This document shows positions 44,845 to 52,989 of a stretch of DNA of 64,000 nucleotides, in pieces. The stretch is from Saccharothrix syringae (GTDB lineage Bacteria > Actinomycetota > Actinomycetes > Mycobacteriales > Pseudonocardiaceae). Positions within the stretch are counted from its first letter, which is position 1, and each line of letters opens with the position of its first letter. The notes below the pieces were generated by a model. It had not been told where the DNA came from, ran no database searches, and was given only the letters and a program-made list of their open reading frames with translations. The stretch covers positions 7,812,001-7,876,000 of the forward strand of contig NZ_CP034550.1 of the NCBI RefSeq assembly GCF_009498035.1, read 5' to 3'. A program made the translations under genes and the position numbers.

Positions 44845-46402
44845 ACGGCTGACGGTCCCGGCGCCCGCCCGTCCGGGCCCGGCGGGCCGCGCCGCGCAGC
44901 AGGGCCGAGCGCCCCCGGTTGGGCACCGTCCACAGGTCGTGCCCGCGCACGCCCCAGCGCGCCAGCAGCGTGTTCGCGGCGAGGAAACCCGTGGTGGCGG
45001 CGCGTTCCATGAGCGCGACCGGCAGGTCGACCCGGGTCAGGTCGCCGGCCAGCACCAGCGCCGGGTCGGGCGTGGTCACCGCCGGGCGGCCGGGGAAGGA
45101 CCCCGGTGCGAACAGCGGGCAGTCGGCCGCCCGCACGTGCTCCGCCTGCACCACCCGCGCCCCGGTCAGCTCGGGGTAGACCGCCTCGGCCTCCTCGACC
45201 AGCCGGGCCACCACCGCCTCCTGGTCGGCGTCCTCCGGCAGGGCGTAGGCGTGCAGCTCGACCACGGACCCGCCGGTGCGCTCGCGGTAGGCGCGCGCCT
45301 CGTCCTCGAACAGGTCCAGCACGCTGATGTTGTCCAGGTACCCGAACCCGCTGGTGCCCAGGAACGGCGGCCGGTCGCGGCGGGCGGGCCGGTCCAGCCA
45401 CAGCCTGCTGACCAGGAACGGCGGCGTGGTGCGCAGCCCGTCGACCCGGGCGCGCCACGCCGGGGTGCCCAGGTCCGAGCCGGCCACGACGGAGCGCAGG
45501 CCGCGGACGTCGGTCGCCAGCACGACCGCGTCCACGTCGTCCCCCAGCACGCGGAAACCGCCGGGGCGGCGCAGCACCCGGTCGACGGTGCTGCCGGTGC
45601 GCACCTCCACGCCCAGTGACTCCAGGTGGCGGTGCAGCGGCCGCCAGATCGTCGCCGGGTACGGGTCGCGCGGCACGTCGAACAGCAGGCCCTCGCTGGA
45701 GCCCAGGAAGTAGATGTGGAACATGGTCGCCAGCTCCGCGGCCGACAGCGCCGACGGGTGGGCGAAGAAGCTGCGGGAGAACACCTCGAACGCCAGGTGC
45801 CGCGCGGTGTCGGGGAAGCGGATGCCGCGCAGGAACGCATCGGCGTCCAGGCCGTCCAGCTCGGCGTAGGTGCGCGGCAGCGACACGTCGAACAGGGCCG
45901 TGGCCGCGCGGGTGTCCATCCGGGTCAGGTCGCGCAGGGTGAAGGTGTCGCTGCGCAGCACGAAGCCCGCCACGTTCCACGGGGGCGTCAGCGGGAGGCC
46001 GGCGAAGCTCTCCCGCGTGCCCGCCGCGTGGACCAGCGGGTAGTCGGGCACCGGGCGGAGCATGGCGAGGTCGGGGTCGACGCGGCGCAGCAGGGCGCGC
46101 AGGTTGTAGTACTGGCGGAAGAACGCGTGGAAGCCGCGCGTCATCGTCTCGCCGGTGGCGGTGGTCCAGCCCCGGACCCGCCCGCCGAGCTGGTCCTCGC
46201 GCTCGTGCAGCACCACGCGCACCCCGCGCTCGGCCAACCCGACCGCCGCCGCCACCCCCGCGATGCCGCCACCCACGACCGCCGCGCGCGGGGGTTCGCC
46301 GCCGGCGTCGGGGCTGCCCGGGGGTGCGGGCAGCAGGCGGGCGTGCCGGTCGCGCCCGGGCGCGGTGCGACCGGACCCGGTCGGCGGGGGGGTGGTGGCC
46401 AT
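44831..46402 (-). CDS. crtU: Isorenieratene synthase-like carotene desaturase/methyltransferase
   Basis: Protein of 523 residues, the CrtU size. After a proline-rich leader comes the FAD dinucleotide motif AAVVGGGIAGVAAAVGLAERG, then the family-typical MTRGFHAFFRQYYNLRALLRRVDP, FEVFSRSFFAHPSALSAAELATMFHIYFLG and a C-terminal ATTGFLAANTLLARWG. CrtU turns the beta-ionone ring of a carotene into an aromatic phi ring. A CAGGAT element just before the ATG suggests a leaderless transcript. It is divergent from cruF and shares with it a control region holding an inverted motif pair. Substrate: a cyclised carotene made by genes outside the window. Confidence 0.9.
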   Translation of the reverse strand: MATTPPPTGSGRTAPGRDRHARLLPAPPGSPDAGGEPPRAAVVGGGIAGVAAAVGLAERGVRVVLHEREDQLGGRVRGWTTATGETMTRGFHAFFRQYYNLRALLRRVDPDLAMLRPVPDYPLVHAAGTRESFAGLPLTPPWNVAGFVLRSDTFTLRDLTRMDTRAATALFDVSLPRTYAELDGLDADAFLRGIRFPDTARHLAFEVFSRSFFAHPSALSAAELATMFHIYFLGSSEGLLFDVPRDPYPATIWRPLHRHLESLGVEVRTGSTVDRVLRRPGGFRVLGDDVDAVVLATDVRGLRSVVAGSDLGTPAWRARVDGLRTTPPFLVSRLWLDRPARRDRPPFLGTSGFGYLDNISVLDLFEDEARAYRERTGGSVVELHAYALPEDADQEAVVARLVEEAEAVYPELTGARVVQAEHVRAADCPLFAPGSFPGRPAVTTPDPALVLAGDLTRVDLPVALMERAATTGFLAANTLLARWGVRGHDLWTVPNRGRSALLRGAARRARTGGRRDRQPSTVD

Positions 46403-46434
46403 GGCAGCGATCCTGGCAGCGCGGTCGCGACTCC

Positions 46435-46447
46435 GCCCGATGAGTGG
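46435..46447 (+). promoter_or_regulatory. Operator-like motif, first copy, crtU-cruF intergenic region
   Basis: GCCCGATGAGTGG occurs here on the plus strand and again, with one change, in inverted orientation at 46515-46527. The two lie one toward each divergent start. This is a common arrangement for a shared regulator of carotenoid genes. Confidence 0.55.
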
Positions 46448-46514
46448 CCGGGCGCCGGAACGACGGGCTCGGCCGACCTCCGGCCACGAAGGCACGCGGC
46501 ACGGCCCTGCCCAC

Positions 46515-46527
46515 CCGCTCATCGGGC
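46515..46527 (-). promoter_or_regulatory. Operator-like motif, second copy (inverted), crtU-cruF intergenic region
   Basis: On the minus strand this reads GCCCGATGAGCGG, matching the first copy at 12 of 13 positions. It lies about 20 bases upstream of the TAGGTT -10-like element of cruF. A further partial copy, GCCCGAT, follows at about 46534. Confidence 0.55.
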
Positions 46528-46546
46528 AGCACCGCCCGATCGCCGT

Positions 46547-46552
46547 TAGGTT
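46547..46552 (+). promoter_or_regulatory. Probable -10 element of a leaderless cruF promoter
   Basis: TAGGTT fits the actinomycete -10 pattern TAnnnT and ends seven bases before the cruF ATG, so transcription likely starts at or next to the start codon. Confidence 0.5.
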
Positions 46553-46559
46553 CGTCGAC

Positions 46560-47342
46560 ATGTCGACCGGTGTGGCCTCCCGCGTGCCAGTGCGCGCCCT
46601 CCCGGCCGCCGCCTGGGCCTGCGGGGCGGGCGTGGTCCTCACCCAGATCGTCTACTCGGTGACCGCACCCGCCGACCGCCTGCCGACCACCGTCCTGTCG
46701 GTCGTCCTGTTCTGCGCCGCCTCCACCCTGGACGCCGCCGCGCGCGCCGGCCTGCGGGCCGCGGTCCTGCTGCTCGCGGTGGCGGGCGGCGGCGGGCTGG
46801 TGGCCGAGGCGGTGGGCGTGCGCACCGGCTTCCCGTTCGGCGGGTACGCCTACACCGGCACGCTCGGCGCCGAGGTCCTGTCCGTCCCCGTCCTGGTGCC
46901 GATGGCCTGGGTCATGATGGCGTGGCCCGCCCTGCTGGTGGGCCGCGCCCTCGGCACCGGCTGGGCGGTCGTGCCGCTCGCGGGCTGGGCGCTGGCCTCG
47001 TGGGACGTGTTCCTCGACCCGCAGATGGTCGACGCGGGCCACTGGGCGTGGACCCACCCGACCCCGGGCCTGCCCGGCGTGGACGGCATCCCGCTGACCA
47101 ACTTCGCCGGCTGGCTGCTGGTCGCGACCCTGATCACCGGCGCCCTGCACGCCCGGGTCGGCGCCGGCAGCACCGACCTCCGCCTCGGCCCGGCCCCCGT
47201 GCTGTACCTCTGGACCTACGGGTCCTCGGTGTGGGCGCACGCGGCGTTCTTCGGCAGGCCGTGGGTCTCCCTGGTCGGCGGCGTGCTCATGGGCGCGGTC
47301 GCCGTGCCGTTCGCGGTCGCGCTGTGGCGGGCCCACCGGTGA
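46560..47342 (+). CDS. cruF: Carotenoid 1,2-hydratase CruF (DUF422 membrane protein)
   Basis: Protein of 260 residues with about seven membrane helices. Family landmarks include TGFPFGGYAYTGTLGAEVLSVPVLVPMAWVMM, SWDVFLDPQMVDAGHWAW and IPLTNFAGWLL. CruF hydrates the acyclic psi end of a carotenoid to give a 1'-hydroxyl group, which can then be glycosylated. It has no ribosome-binding site of note and appears to be translated from a leaderless message. The stop overlaps the start of the glycosyltransferase gene (GTGA), making a coupled hydratase-glycosyltransferase-desaturase operon. Confidence 0.93.
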   Translation: MSTGVASRVPVRALPAAAWACGAGVVLTQIVYSVTAPADRLPTTVLSVVLFCAASTLDAAARAGLRAAVLLLAVAGGGGLVAEAVGVRTGFPFGGYAYTGTLGAEVLSVPVLVPMAWVMMAWPALLVGRALGTGWAVVPLAGWALASWDVFLDPQMVDAGHWAWTHPTPGLPGVDGIPLTNFAGWLLVATLITGALHARVGAGSTDLRLGPAPVLYLWTYGSSVWAHAAFFGRPWVSLVGGVLMGAVAVPFAVALWRAHR

Positions 47343-48451
47343 GGCGCCTGCTGCGGGGCCTGGTCACCGCCGGGTCGGCGGTCGCCGCCCTGGGCACCCT
47401 CCACGCGGCGGTCAACGCGCGCCTGGTGCGCGCGCCGCGAGCCGACCCGCCGCCGTGCCGGGAACCGGTGTCCCTGCTGGTGCCCGCGCGCGACGAGGCC
47501 CACCGCATCGCCCCGGCGCTGCGGTCGTTCCTGGCCCAGCGGGACGTGCCGGACCTGGAGGTGCTGGTCCTGGACGACGGGTCCACCGACGGCACCGCCG
47601 ACGTGGTGCGCGCGATCGCCGGCGACCGGGTCCGGGTGATCCCCGGCGACCCGCCGCCGCCCGGCCTGCCCGGCAAGCCGCACGCGTGCGCCCGGCTCGC
47701 CGCCGAGGCGCGGGGCCGGGTGCTGGTGTTCGTCGACGCGGACGTGGTGCTGGCACCGCACGCCGTGGCCGCCGCCGTGCACCTGCTGCGGTCGGCGGGC
47801 CTGGACGCGGTGTCCCCGTTCCCCCGGCAGCTCGCCGACGACGCCGCCACCCGCCTGGTGCAGCCGCTGCTGCAGTGGTCCTGGCTGGTCTTCCTGCCGC
47901 TGCGGCTGGCCGAGCGGTCGCGGCGCGAGTCGCTGTCCGCGGCCAACGGCCAGTTCTTCGTGGTCGACGCGACGGCCCTGCGCCGCTGCGGCGGGTTCGA
48001 GGGCGTCGCGGACGCCGTGCTGGACGACATCGCCCTGATGCGGGCGGTCAAGCGCGCGGGCGGGCGCGGCGCCGTGGCCGACGGCAGCGGGATCGCCGAG
48101 TGCCGGATGTACCGGGGCTGGGCGGAGGTCGCGGCCGGCTACGAGAAGTCCCTCTGGGCGGCCACCGGCAGCCCGGCAGCCGCCATCGCGCTCGCCACCG
48201 GCCTGGCGTCCGCGTTCGTGCTCCCCCCGCTGGCCGCCCTGACGGGATCACGCGCGGGCCTGGTCGGCTACGCGGCGGCCGTGGCCGGACGGGTGGTCAC
48301 CGCCCGCCGCACCGGTGGGCGGCCGTGGCCGGACGCCCTGGCGCACCCGGTGTCGGTCGGCACGCTGCTCACCCTGCTGGCCCGCTCCTGGCGGGCACGC
48401 CGCGCGGGCACCCTCACCTGGAAGCACCGACCGCTGCACGGGAGCCGCTGA
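47339..48451 (+). CDS. Family 2 glycosyltransferase (CruG-like), carotenoid glycosylation
   Basis: Protein of 370 residues from a GTG overlapping the cruF stop. An N-terminal hydrophobic stretch is followed by a GT-A domain: VSLLVPARDEAHRI, VLVLDDGSTDGTADVV, LVFVDADVVL (DxD), and LSAANGQFFVV with LDDIALMRAVKRAGG. The C-terminal part has further hydrophobic segments and could anchor it in the membrane. The position after cruF suggests that it puts a sugar on the 1'-hydroxyl of the carotenoid, as CruG does. The sugar is unknown. Confidence 0.88.
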   Translation: MRRLLRGLVTAGSAVAALGTLHAAVNARLVRAPRADPPPCREPVSLLVPARDEAHRIAPALRSFLAQRDVPDLEVLVLDDGSTDGTADVVRAIAGDRVRVIPGDPPPPGLPGKPHACARLAAEARGRVLVFVDADVVLAPHAVAAAVHLLRSAGLDAVSPFPRQLADDAATRLVQPLLQWSWLVFLPLRLAERSRRESLSAANGQFFVVDATALRRCGGFEGVADAVLDDIALMRAVKRAGGRGAVADGSGIAECRMYRGWAEVAAGYEKSLWAATGSPAAAIALATGLASAFVLPPLAALTGSRAGLVGYAAAVAGRVVTARRTGGRPWPDALAHPVSVGTLLTLLARSWRARRAGTLTWKHRPLHGSR

Positions 48452-49917
48452 TGGCACGGGTCGTCGTGGTGGGCGCGGGCATGGGCGGCCTGGCCGCCGC
48501 CGCACGGCTGGCTTCCGGAGGACACCAGGTCACCGTCCTCGAACAGGCGAACACGCACGGCGGCAAGCTGGGCGAGCTGCGCCGCGACGGCTTCGCCTTC
48601 GACACCGGCCCGTCCCTGCTGACCCTGCCCCACGTCTACCGCGACCTGTTCACCGACACCGGAGGCAGGCTCGACGACGCGGTCGACCTGGTCCCGGTGG
48701 ACCCCACCTGCCACTACCGCTTCGCCGACGGCTCCGAAGTGGACCTGCCCCACGACGCCACCGCCGTGCCGTCGGCCCTGGACGCGTGGAGCCCGGGCAC
48801 GGGCGAGCAGTGGGCGGCCCTCATGGCCGACGCGGCGAGGCTGTGGGACCTGGTGGGCGAGGCGGTGCTGCAAAGCCCGCTGGGCGGCGCCCGCGACCTG
48901 CTGCGGCGCTCGACGAGCGTCCGCGACCTGCTGGCACTGGCACCGTGGCGCACGCTGCGGACCGTGGGCAGGCAGCGCTTGTCCGACCCACGGGCCCGGG
49001 TGCTGCTGGACCGCTACGCCACCTACAGCGGCTCCGACCCACGCCGACTGCCGGGCCTGATGACCGTCGTCCCCTACATCGAACAACACCACGGCGGCTG
49101 GTACGTGCGCGGCGGCCTGCGGCGGCTGGGGGATGCCCTGTTCGACCACTGCGGCAAGCTGGGCGTGCGCTTCGAGTTCGACGCGCGCGTGACCGAGGTG
49201 GAGACGTCGGGCGACGGCGTGTCCGGCGTGCGCGTGGCAGGTCGGGAGGTGCCCGCCGACGTCGTGGTGTCCAACGCGGACGCCAGAGCCCTCTACGACG
49301 ACCTGCTGACCGATCGGCGGTCCCAAGCCCCGCGCCGGGCGCTGACCCGCGCGGTGCCGTCACTGTCGGGTTTCGTGCTCCTGCTGGCCCTGCGCGGCCG
49401 TTCCGCCAGGCCCTACCACCACCGCGTGCTGTTCCCCGAGGACTACGACGCCGAGTTCGACGCCCTGTTCGGCCGAACCCCGCACCCGGTGGGGGACCCG
49501 GCGGTGTACGTGTGCTCCCCCGACGACCCGGCCGTGCGCCCGGACGGCCACGAGTCGTGGTTCGTGCTGGTCAACGCCCCCCGCCAGGGCCAGGTCGACT
49601 GGACTGCGCCAGGTCTGGCGAACCGCTACGCCGACCACGTGCTCGACGTCCTGGCCACCCGAGGCCACGACGTGCGCGACCGGGTGCTGTGGCGCGAGAT
49701 CCGAACCCCCGCCGACTGGGAACGCGACACAGGAGCGGTAGGCGGCGCCCTGTACGGCTCGTCGTCCAACGGTCCCCGCGCGGCCCTGCTGCGCCCCGCC
49801 AACCGCGCCCCCGTACCCGGCCTGTACCTGGTAGGTGGGTCGGCACACCCGGGCGGCGGCCTGCCCCTGGTCGCCATGTCCGCACGCATCACCGCCGACC
49901 TCATCGGCCCGGCGTGA
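48451..49917 (+). CDS. Carotenoid desaturase (CrtD/CrtI-like)
   Basis: Protein of 488 residues whose ATG overlaps the preceding stop as TGATG. FAD-binding motif VVVGAGMGGLAAAARLASGGHQVTVLE; family segments GGKLGELRRDGFAFDTGPSLLTLP, RYATYSGSDPRRLPGLMTVVPY, GGWYVRGGLRRLGDAL and the C-terminal GLYLVGGSAHPGGGLPLVAMSARI. This is the phytoene desaturase superfamily. The operon context after cruF points to a 1-hydroxycarotenoid 3,4-desaturase (CrtD) rather than the primary CrtI, but sequence alone does not settle this. Its end overlaps the convergent phosphatidyltransferase gene by 17 bases. Confidence 0.9.
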   Translation: MARVVVVGAGMGGLAAAARLASGGHQVTVLEQANTHGGKLGELRRDGFAFDTGPSLLTLPHVYRDLFTDTGGRLDDAVDLVPVDPTCHYRFADGSEVDLPHDATAVPSALDAWSPGTGEQWAALMADAARLWDLVGEAVLQSPLGGARDLLRRSTSVRDLLALAPWRTLRTVGRQRLSDPRARVLLDRYATYSGSDPRRLPGLMTVVPYIEQHHGGWYVRGGLRRLGDALFDHCGKLGVRFEFDARVTEVETSGDGVSGVRVAGREVPADVVVSNADARALYDDLLTDRRSQAPRRALTRAVPSLSGFVLLLALRGRSARPYHHRVLFPEDYDAEFDALFGRTPHPVGDPAVYVCSPDDPAVRPDGHESWFVLVNAPRQGQVDWTAPGLANRYADHVLDVLATRGHDVRDRVLWREIRTPADWERDTGAVGGALYGSSSNGPRAALLRPANRAPVPGLYLVGGSAHPGGGLPLVAMSARITADLIGPA

Positions 49918-50605
49918 GGACTCTCCGGATCGCCGCGACGAGCTGAACCCCACCCACTGCGGCGAGCACCGCCCACAGCACAAGGCAGGTGGTCCCCCAC
50001 TCCCAACCCAGCCACGGCGCGCCCGCAGGCCAGGTGCCGGCACTCAGGCACGCCACCGCGGCGACCACCACCCGGGTAGGCCGCTCCGCAACGGTCACCG
50101 CCCCCGCACCGGTCATCCCGACCCCTTGCGCACGGGCCCGCGCGTACTCGTGCAGGAAGACCGCCGCACCCACTGCAGCACCCAGCCACCCCGGACCGTC
50201 CAGCAGGACCAGGAGGGCCACCAGGCACACGTCACCAAGCCGATCGGCAACCGCGTCCACCACGGCCCCCAGCGGACGCGCCCGACCGGTGCGCAGGGCC
50301 ACCGCCCCGTCCAGCCCGTCGAGCACCCCGGACACGACGACCAGCAGCGCGGCCACGAGAACCCAGCGCCCTCCCAGGACCGCCGCACCTACCGCGCTTG
50401 CCGCCGCGACCACACCGCAGGCCGACAGCACATCGGGGTTCGCCCCGGGAAGGCGCCGGGCGAGCAGGTGCACGAACCGGATCCACCCCACCGCCAACCG
50501 GCTGCCGGACACGTCCTCCCCGTGCAACCGCGACCAGCCCTCGACCGCGCCCCGTCCGTCCAGGTTGTCCACCGGGTCACGGTACGTGGGGAGCGAGGTG
50601 GGCAC
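49901..50605 (-). CDS. CDP-alcohol phosphatidyltransferase-family membrane protein
   Basis: About 234 residues from a GTG at 50605 (AGGTGA upstream). Longer starts at 50617 (GTG) and 50644 (ATG) exist; the last falls inside a transposase remnant and is disfavoured. The family motif is present as DGLDGAVALRTGRARPLGAVVDAVAD, matching D-x2-DG-x2-AR-x8-G-x3-D-x3-D except that the Arg after Ala is Leu. About six hydrophobic segments follow. These enzymes swap CMP of a CDP-alcohol for another alcohol, as in phospholipid synthesis. Such a gene next to carotenoid genes is seen in other actinomycetes, but its role there is not defined. The Arg-to-Leu change may alter activity. Confidence 0.82.
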   Translation of the reverse strand: MPTSLPTYRDPVDNLDGRGAVEGWSRLHGEDVSGSRLAVGWIRFVHLLARRLPGANPDVLSACGVVAAASAVGAAVLGGRWVLVAALLVVVSGVLDGLDGAVALRTGRARPLGAVVDAVADRLGDVCLVALLVLLDGPGWLGAAVGAAVFLHEYARARAQGVGMTGAGAVTVAERPTRVVVAAVACLSAGTWPAGAPWLGWEWGTTCLVLWAVLAAVGGVQLVAAIRRVLTPGR

Positions 50606-50627
50606 ACGGTGACTCACCTGGGCGAGT

Positions 50628-50672
50628 TCAGGTGGTGGAAGCATCTGCTTCGAGGAGTTCGGTGAATACCTG
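50628..50672 (-). pseudogene. Remnant of the 3' end of an IS30-family transposase (inverted copy)
   Basis: Fifteen minus-strand codons ending in TGA read QVFTELLEADASTT, nearly identical to EVFAEFLEADSSTI at the end of the plus-strand transposase at 51646-51691. The copy is cut off upstream. It shows that a second element, in opposite orientation, once lay here. Confidence 0.75.
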
Positions 50673-50684
50673 GCAGGTTCAGAC

Positions 50685-51722
50685 TGTCGCAGCATCTGAT
50701 CGTGCTGTTCGGCGGGGAAGGATCGCTCACCGTGCGTTGAGTGCTGACATTGGCCGATCGGGAGGAGATCTCCCGAGGACTGGCCGAGTCGTCGAAGTAC
50801 GGGAAGATCGCGGTTCGAATCGGTCGTGACGCCTCGGTGGTCTCCCGTGAGGTGGGCCGTCACGGCGGTCGCGAGGTTTATCGGGCCATAGTGGCCGAGC
50901 AGGCCGCGGGCGTGGCTCGGTCGAGGCCGTTGGCGGTGGACCGGGACCCGGCTGTTCGGGCACGGGTGGTCGGACTGTTGCGCGGGGCTGGTCGCCGGCG
51001 TCGATCACGAGCCGGTCGGCACGGGGCGAGGACGGCGAGGACACTGTGCGGGTGAGCCACGAGACCGTCTACCAGAGTGGGTCTACACCTAACCTGTCGC
51101 CACGCTGAACCGGGAGTTGATCGCGCTGCGCACCGGCCACATGGGCAGGTGCAGGCCACGTCCGGCGCAGGCACCGCGTATTCGTGAGCCCCGTTACCTC
51201 GGCGAACGTCCAGTCGAGGCCGACGACCGGGCCGTGCCCGGCCATGGGGAAGGCACCTCGTGATCGGCAAGGGCGGTCGCAGCGCAGTGGCCACGCTGGT
51301 CGAGCGCACCAACCGCTTCCCGGTCTTGGTCCCGCTGCGCGGGCACGACTCGCTGACGGTCACCGACGCGGCCATCGCCGCCGTCGGCGGCCTGCCGGCT
51401 TCGATCACACGCTCCCTGACCTGGGACTGCGGCTCGGGGATGACCCTGCACGAGCAGGTGACCGCCACCGAACTGCCGGTCTTCTTCGCCCGCCCACACT
51501 CACCGTGGGAACGCGGCGGCAACGAGAAGCTCAACCTGATCGTGCGCGAACTCCTGCCCAAGGGCGTCGACATCCCCTCCGACCCGAGCTACCTCGCGGA
51601 GATCAACGACCGACCTCGTAAGATCCACGACTGGAGAAAACCCAGCGAGGTGTTCGCCGAATTCCTCGAAGCGGATTCTTCCACCATCTGAATCTGTCGG
51701 GTTCACGCACGATGCTGCGCAT
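50685..51722 (+). mobile_element. Degenerate IS30-family insertion sequence
   Basis: The span covers the broken transposase plus possible terminal inverted repeats: GCAGCATC...CGTGC near 50689-50705 and its complement at 51707-51718, differing by a four-base insertion. Target duplications were not identified. The element sits at the border between the carotenoid genes and the low-GC region beside the RHS locus. Confidence 0.7.
50741..51691 (+). pseudogene. IS30-family transposase, frameshifted
   Basis: The N-terminal helix-turn-helix is readable from the GTG at 50741 (LTLADREEISRGLAESSKYGKIAVRIGRDASVVSREVGRHGG). Near 50985 the frame shifts to GWSPASITSR and VSHETVYQ. After another shift WVYT is followed by a TAA, then PVATLNRELIALRTGH. 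The core stretch that normally reads GHWEGDLVIGK is broken (GHGEGTS then TGA), losing the first catalytic Asp. From 51260 the end is intact: GGRSAVATLVERTNRF, LTWDCGSGM, PHSPWERGGNE, DRPRKIHDWRKPSEVF. It cannot make active transposase. Confidence 0.88.
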
Positions 51723-52545
51723 CCACTGAACGACCGCAGAGCCTACGAATATCGGGCCGAATCGTCACCTCGAACATCGACCGGAAGAACCGGATGAATT
51801 CCTGGATTCCAAATCGAAGCGATGAATCTACATTCTTCAAGACTGCTCCGCAGTGGCGGAACAGTCAGGGAAGGCCATACGCACGAATCATCTACGACTT
51901 TCAAGGAGGGCACGGCGACACGAAGCGCCGCCAGAAGTTCTTCCTCGCCTCCCGAAGGAGGGAAACCCGCCCGATTCGCGCCATACCGCGAGCCCTTGCA
52001 CTCAAGTGCACGCGTTGCACCAACGACGATCAATCGAAATTTACTCACAAAAGAAGAACCATCCAAGAGCAAGAATTTCACGTATGCTCGCCGAACCTGG
52101 CATGTGGCGTCATCCAAGACATCGCCCCAAGGGCCACCCCTCCGTCTCCCACCTGGGCCCAGCCAGCCGACAGTTCGACACTGCACCACGCGCCCGACTC
52201 ATGGACCTCATGCACTGGATCATCGATGCCTGCTCACCCATCAAGGCCAAGAACACCCAGCACGGCCACGGCAACCGGATCCCCTACACCACCCCCTGGA
52301 AGTCCGGACGTAACCGAGGGGACTGGCCAGCGACCCGAAGCACTTCCACCCCAGCACCGATTTGATTTCACCCACAACATCGACCGATGCCGGAGGGGGA
52401 GCCGAAAGCGGTGGTCACCGAGTTGCAACTCGTGCGAACCGTTGATTTTGCACTCCCCCTCCGAAGGATTCATCCTGCGGAAATATCCAGGCAAGACCCC
52501 CCAGAGCGTCGCCCCCGATTCGAACAATCGCCACACTTGAAACAC
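51723..52545. other. Low-GC stretch with no convincing gene
   Basis: Roughly 820 bases clearly poorer in GC than the surroundings, downstream of the immunity gene. Several frames are open on both strands, the longest on minus at 51743-52189 (148 codons), but none has a good ribosome-binding site, sensible codon use or a recognisable domain. On the minus strand a readable tail ends near 51708 (EFIRFFRSMFEV, RPDIRRLCGRS) but is preceded by stops, so it may be a broken gene. Decayed toxin or immunity cassettes are a reasonable guess. Confidence 0.45.
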
Positions 52546-52989
52546 CTACACACTGCCGCCCAGTAGGACAACAATTTCGGACGACTCGCGCAAATTATCT
52601 CCATAAACTTTTACGGAGAATTCGGCTTCATCGATGGGGATGACAAGCGAGAACGACTCCCCGGGATCGTACACGTGAATGGAGAGCGAAGGAGACGTGA
52701 AAGATCCTTCATGCAGAAGGAATGCCTCCGAAGAGATTTCAGCACGGTCCGCCACGATTACCAGGACTGCACCGCCGGCCGCGTCACGCACACCGACGTA
52801 CAACGAGTCCGGGCCGGCGTGCACAACCTCCGTCGCCGGATTCCAGTCATCGTGGGCGTCCGCACTGTCACGATCCGAGACAACCAGAAGACCGTAGGTG
52901 CACTTTCCGATTACGGCTCCCATGACAGATTCAAAGACGCCGATCCTACTCGTTATCGAATCTGTCATAAAATCCCCGGTTGACGCCAT
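52546..52989 (-). CDS. Candidate immunity protein for the RHS toxin
   Basis: Protein of 147 residues. The ATG at 52989 has GGGAGG eight bases upstream and makes a 44-base overlap with the toxin gene end; a second ATG at 52968 is possible. The sequence is acidic, with no Cys-rich or membrane features: a beta-rich pattern (YGLLVVSDRD, DSLYVGVRDAAGGAVLVIVAD, FSLVIPIDEAEFSVKVYG). Its base composition is low like the toxin tail. I do not recognise the family. Function is inferred from position: small genes directly after an RHS nuclease tail are almost always cognate immunity genes. Confidence 0.75.
   Translation of the reverse strand: MASTGDFMTDSITSRIGVFESVMGAVIGKCTYGLLVVSDRDSADAHDDWNPATEVVHAGPDSLYVGVRDAAGGAVLVIVADRAEISSEAFLLHEGSFTSPSLSIHVYDPGESFSLVIPIDEAEFSVKVYGDNLRESSEIVVLLGGSV

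Noticed and set aside
51743..52189. Minus-strand open frame of 148 codons downstream of the immunity gene
   Set aside because: No ribosome-binding site, mixed codon use and no domain. An adjacent frame looks equally plausible, so no gene was called.
51794..52540. Plus-strand open frame of 248 codons in the low-GC stretch
   Set aside because: The product is Pro/Ser/Arg-rich after residue 110 without structure or homology signals; it is probably chance.
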